Assembly (NCBI GenBank): GCA_002310015.1 | Contig: DBYQ01000030.1 | Coordinates: forward strand, 1 to 9,160 | Length of the DNA stretch: 9,160 bases | Origin: Bacteroidales bacterium UBA1182 | Lineage (GTDB): Bacteria; Bacteroidota; Bacteroidia; Bacteroidales; Bacteroidaceae | Direction of reading: 5' to 3' | Shown: positions 6,067 to 9,160 of the stretch, one piece after another | Numbering within the stretch: position 1 is the stretch's first letter | How the letters are laid out: the number at the start of each line of letters is the position of its first letter | Notes under the pieces: generated by a model | Seen by the model: only the letters and a program-made list of their open reading frames with translations | What the model was told of the DNA's origin: nothing | Database searches by the model: none | Translations under genes and position numbers: made by a program

Positions 6067-9060
6067 TCACTTGGAGCAGACGGCACGGACACAGGCTCCA
6101 ACCGCCCTATTGATTGTACCGATATGGAACTTTGACCAGAATTCTCCCCATTCGTCATAACGGCCTCCACTCAATTTCACCTCATCAGTTGTTCCGAATT
6201 CAGAATAGTCCATAATAAAAGCTGCACAATTGGTTGTAGATATTGAGCTCAAATCAGCCGTCATATATCTGCCATCGGTCCGAAGGTTTACAGGATCCGG
6301 GATAGGAAAGAAAACGGAATTTGACGTATATCCCGGAACCTTGCTGGTGGCAAGAAAACCATTGACGCCGTTGACAGTAGCCTCAGTCCACTGGCAGTTC
6401 TCATACAGTTCCACATACTCCTCCTTGGTGGGCATTCTCCACTTTCCGCCCCAGTTCACATGGGCAGCATCATCTTCCGGTTCAAGGCGGGTCTTCCAGT
6501 CAATATATGTCTCACTATGATTAGCACCGTTTACGTACTTTGAGTACCAATACCAGTTTTCATTTTCAAAGTATTTCATGTGTTTGTAGTTACTACTGGC
6601 ATAATAGGTCTTCTCTGTGGTCTCACCCCAAGCAAAGCGGGCTCCCAGCTCTTCTGGACGGTCTGCACCTACATTACAGTCAGCCCACATCACGCTAAGA
6701 CCCAGATCCACCTTTGCATTATGGTTCAATGGCTTTACAGGATCAGGCGCAATACTGGGCTTGACATCTTTGGAATCATCCAGCACCGGCCTTATGGGAT
6801 AACCATTAGACCTTAAAGAAGCAAAATCGCCCAGTTTGACAAACTGGTTTAAAGACCAATAGTTTGAGCCGCCACTACTTATCACAATCTCACCTTCCTT
6901 AGGTTTTGCGTGCGGAAAGTCATCTATAGAGCCTGCACTGGGTAGGAATATGCTTCGCCCCTCATACCCAGGTACATTACTGGTAATCAGATAACCTGTA
7001 GTTATTTTAATATCAAGTGACTCTATAGTATCCAACACTCTGGTCCAGGTACATTTGTTCCTGAGTTCCCAGACCTCATCGGCAGTAGGCATACGCCAGC
7101 CTCCTCCAAGCAGTACCGCTGCTGCATCATCCTCAGGGTCAAGATTCTCCTTGCAGTCTATCCGATAGATATTGTTACCCCTCCATCCATCATCATAATT
7201 ATATTTGGTCCATCCGCCACCATTACGGTTATAGAACTTGTAGTTATAAACAGAATAGAGTCCCGCTTTTGGAGTTGTCTCACCCCAGGCAAAATAGGCT
7301 CCGTTATCACGAGGTCCCTTGGCTCCGATATTGGCCGATGCCCACTTGACGCTCAGGCCCAGGTCAACGGCATCGGGCATAGGCAATGTGACGGTTACGG
7401 TCATCTCAACCTTACGACCTTCAACCTGTGCCGTGATGGTGCAGTTACCCTTTCCCACAGCGGTAAGGCTACCGTTTGCCACCGCTGCCACACTGGGATC
7501 TGTTGAACTCCATGTTATGTTCTCATCATTGACCGTACGCCCCGCAGGCATCATCTTTACCTCCATCTCCCTTATCTCGCCATAGCTCAAATCCCAATGC
7601 TCTGCAGGCAGTGATAATGATGTGAACTTATCGGCCGGATGACTCTTTACGGGACGTATGTTCATTCCCACATACCTTAGTTTTATACTATTGATCTCAG
7701 GTATCAGCCCTGTTCCGTCTCTTCCAAAGCGAAATTCACTTGACTCAATATCGGTGGTCATATACGCACTCTTCAACCCTTGCGCTACAGTTGATGACCA
7801 AAGGTAATACTCACGTTCCCTGCCTGATGTCTCACTGCCGTCTATGCATCCTGAATAGGGAATGAAAATGCTCTTATCCTTAAATCCCGTAACATTGCTC
7901 CTGAATTCAACGCCCTTGACACCGTTTACCGTCTTGATACTGCAACTGCAGTTGTCTGTCAGCTCCCGGAAATCAGCGGCCGTAGGGATATGCCATTCTC
8001 CCCCTGACAGCAACTGAGCCACATCATCCATAGACTCAAGATGGCTCAAGTTATCACCATTACGTACATTTTCATACCAGATAGTATATTTGTCCATTAT
8101 CTGGGTTCCGTCAAAGGTGCAGTGACTGTAGTTGTCCCAATAGAAGCTCTCCTTAGGCTCCAGTTCAGCCCACGCATAAAAACCGCCGTCATCAGAAGGC
8201 TTGTCGGCACCTATGTTACAGCTGGCCCACAACACGCTCAGACCCAGATCCACAAACTCCATCTCATGGGGTGTGACCGTAACGGTACACTTGGCCTTCT
8301 TGCCGTAAGCATTTGCCGTGATTACACATTTGCCCGGTTTGACAGCCATAATAAGGCCGTTTTCAGTAACATGTACTATTGATTCATTGGCCGATGTCCA
8401 GGTACATGCGCTGTTTACGTTACGCTTGCCTTTATCCATAGTGACATTGAGCCTGGTGGTTGAGCCCTGACTGATTGTGAGCTCCTTTTTATCTAACGAT
8501 ATGTTTGTAACATCACGCCTGGAGACAGGCATAACCATACGCACGGAATACTGCGCATCACGCCTCTCAACGTGCCATTCGGCAAACTCATTTGTCATAT
8601 TCAGGAAATAAGCCGATTCATACAGCGGCTGCACACCCGCATCATGACTCCAATATGATGCATTTTTCATCTGATTGACGATATTGCCAGCCTTCAGCCA
8701 GCCGGCAGCCGGCAGGAATATACTCCTGTCAGTATATCCTTCTATATTGCTTGTAACAAGATAGCCTGTTATATCATTCTGTTCAGTCCACTCCCATGTG
8801 CAGAAACTGAACAGTTCATTCCACTCAGCCCTGGTTGCCATACGGCTTCCGTCAGAGTTGCTGATGGCCATAGCATCGGTCCATTTACTATACCAACCGT
8901 AGGGTCTGAATTCTGTAGTACCCTGATTGACCGTACTCCACTTTACACTCAGGCCCAGATCAACATAATCATTCTGAAATGACTCCTGTGCAAACACTAT
9001 GGTTGCGGCTGCCTCAACCAAGAGCAACATCGCAACGGAAAAGAATCTTGAAGTCTTCAT
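6067..9060 (-). CDS. Secreted protein with four FISUMP (Fib_succ_major) modules and two Big_2 domains
   Basis: A 997-aa exported protein, probably for surface or periplasmic binding or adhesion; no catalytic motif is recognised. The start is ATG at 9058-9060, which opens a clear signal peptide (MKTSRFFSVAMLLLVEAAAT, cleavage near residues 24-25). An in-frame TTG at 9079-9081 is rejected because it lies inside the -7 promoter box. Four modules of the Fibrobacter succinogenes major paralogous type begin with VDLGLSVxWA: about residues 33-181, 269-471, 564-760 and 783-995. Modules 2 to 4 repeat the order DLGLSVxWA, FAWGE or YAWAE, a G-G-x-W-R/H-x-P-T segment, a Cys-x-W or similar, GYxSxSxFxP and a terminal R-x-V. 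Big_2 Ig-like domains separate modules 1/2 (about 184-264) and 2/3 (about 479-558), while a proline-rich linker of about 20 residues joins 3/4. The W-R-M-P-T segment recalls FGE/C-type-lectin folds, an inference. The TGA stop (6067-6069) lies 108 bp before the GH3 start. Confidence 0.92.
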   Translation of the reverse strand: MKTSRFFSVAMLLLVEAAATIVFAQESFQNDYVDLGLSVKWSTVNQGTTEFRPYGWYSKWTDAMAISNSDGSRMATRAEWNELFSFCTWEWTEQNDITGYLVTSNIEGYTDRSIFLPAAGWLKAGNIVNQMKNASYWSHDAGVQPLYESAYFLNMTNEFAEWHVERRDAQYSVRMVMPVSRRDVTNISLDKKELTISQGSTTRLNVTMDKGKRNVNSACTWTSANESIVHVTENGLIMAVKPGKCVITANAYGKKAKCTVTVTPHEMEFVDLGLSVLWASCNIGADKPSDDGGFYAWAELEPKESFYWDNYSHCTFDGTQIMDKYTIWYENVRNGDNLSHLESMDDVAQLLSGGEWHIPTAADFRELTDNCSCSIKTVNGVKGVEFRSNVTGFKDKSIFIPYSGCIDGSETSGREREYYLWSSTVAQGLKSAYMTTDIESSEFRFGRDGTGLIPEINSIKLRYVGMNIRPVKSHPADKFTSLSLPAEHWDLSYGEIREMEVKMMPAGRTVNDENITWSSTDPSVAAVANGSLTAVGKGNCTITAQVEGRKVEMTVTVTLPMPDAVDLGLSVKWASANIGAKGPRDNGAYFAWGETTPKAGLYSVYNYKFYNRNGGGWTKYNYDDGWRGNNIYRIDCKENLDPEDDAAAVLLGGGWRMPTADEVWELRNKCTWTRVLDTIESLDIKITTGYLITSNVPGYEGRSIFLPSAGSIDDFPHAKPKEGEIVISSGGSNYWSLNQFVKLGDFASLRSNGYPIRPVLDDSKDVKPSIAPDPVKPLNHNAKVDLGLSVMWADCNVGADRPEELGARFAWGETTEKTYYASSNYKHMKYFENENWYWYSKYVNGANHSETYIDWKTRLEPEDDAAHVNWGGKWRMPTKEEYVELYENCQWTEATVNGVNGFLATSKVPGYTSNSVFFPIPDPVNLRTDGRYMTADLSSISTTNCAAFIMDYSEFGTTDEVKLSGGRYDEWGEFWSKFHIGTINRAVGACVRAVCSK
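6076..8964 (-). repeat. Four tandem FISUMP coding repeats
   Basis: The four modules map to about 8964-8518, 8256-7648, 7371-6781 and 6714-6076. They are mostly diverged at DNA level, but the segment encoding the start of modules 2 and 4 is clearly related: 8207-8253 and 6665-6711 align over 47 bases with about 7 mismatches by eye. Module 3 (7321-7368) is less similar and module 1 keeps only a short match around 8945-8965. This indicates expansion of the gene by internal duplication, with modules 2 and 4 the closest pair at least in this segment. Confidence 0.8.
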
Positions 9061-9078
9061 ATGCTTTTGTTTTTGTGA

Positions 9079-9109
9079 CAAAAGTATCCCTCCATTAATC
9101 CTGATGCAA
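9079..9109 (-). promoter_or_regulatory. Bacteroidetes-type promoter of the FISUMP gene
   Basis: On the minus strand the -7 box is TACTTTTG (9079-9086), a perfect match to TAnnTTTG. A TTG (9107-9109) lies 20 bp upstream as the -33 element, within the usual spacing for the Bacteroidetes primary sigma factor. Transcription would start near 9072, leaving a leader of only about a dozen bases before the ATG at 9060. This also settles the start-codon choice. Confidence 0.7.
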
Positions 9110-9117
9110 GAAAAAAG

Positions 9118-9136
9118 CGTTGCAAAAACGTTGCAA
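9118..9136. promoter_or_regulatory. Paired CGTTGCAA direct repeats, possible operator
   Basis: CGTTGCAA occurs at 9118-9125 and again at 9129-9136, an 11-bp period, so both would face the same side of the helix. Each core, TTGCAA, is its own reverse complement. The pair sits roughly 45-65 bp upstream of the inferred transcription start, a typical position for an activator site. The regulator is unknown and not encoded in the window. Confidence 0.35.
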
Positions 9137-9160
9137 TCTGTGTTTCCCTAAAAAAGGTTG

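Noticed and set aside
5955..6170. 71-codon minus-strand frame spanning the palindrome and the intergenic region
   Set aside because: It overlaps the end of the FISUMP gene and the GH3 start in another frame, runs through the palindrome, and shows no signal or domain.
8041..8382. 113-codon plus-strand open frame opposite the FISUMP gene
   Set aside because: It lies wholly inside a strongly supported coding gene on the other strand, and its translation has no domain-like pattern, so it is a shadow.
6076..8964. CRISPR-like or tandem DNA repeat array
   Set aside because: The repeats are long protein-module repeats of several hundred bases with diverged sequence, not short identical repeats with unique spacers.
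1346..9060. A full polysaccharide utilisation locus
   Set aside because: There is a GH3 and two secreted companions, but no SusC/SusD pair, no hybrid two-component or anti-sigma regulator, and no second glycosidase in the window.
9061..9081. Upstream TTG start for the FISUMP gene
   Set aside because: The TTG overlaps the -7 promoter box, so it would lie before the transcript start; the ATG at 9060 begins a clean signal peptide.

Overview
The window looks like a chromosomal segment from a Bacteroidota species, most likely a gut- or rumen-type Bacteroidales (Prevotella/Bacteroides-like). Three things point there: a perfect Bacteroidetes -7 box (TAnnTTTG) with a well-spaced TTG upstream of one gene, start codons without obvious Shine-Dalgarno sites, and characteristic protein families (FISUMP repeats, Big_2 domains, a multi-domain secreted GH3). 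The genus is an inference and cannot be fixed from this sequence.

Layout: (1) Bases 1-1330, plus strand: a MATE-family multidrug/cation antiporter whose extreme N-terminus lies outside the window. (2) About 1328-1374: a short convergent junction with overlapping inverted repeats that may end transcription from both sides. (3) 1346-5958, minus strand: a two-gene unit, read right to left. It holds a large secreted glycoside hydrolase family 3 enzyme (about 1267 aa) followed 5 bp later by a secreted 267-aa protein with beta-propeller-like repeats. (4) 5959-6066: an intergenic region with a perfect 15-bp-arm palindrome of REP-like character. (5) 6067-9060, minus strand: a 997-aa secreted protein with four FISUMP (Fib_succ_major) modules and two Big_2 Ig-like domains. 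(6) 9061-9160: its promoter and a pair of TTGCAA-centred direct repeats that could be an operator.

Functionally, the three minus-strand products all carry export signals. The GH3 enzyme probably removes terminal sugars (xylose, glucose or arabinose) from plant-type oligosaccharides, and its extra CBM6-like, Big_2 and concanavalin-like modules would help hold substrate. The FISUMP protein is probably a surface or periplasmic binding/adhesion protein. No SusC/SusD pair, regulator or other PUL hallmark is visible, so a polysaccharide utilisation locus cannot be claimed. The MATE transporter is convergent and probably functionally unrelated.

I found no convincing new defence or mobile system. 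The points most worth following up are the tandem FISUMP architecture, the palindrome directly after its stop codon, and the tightly coupled propeller-like protein behind the GH3.
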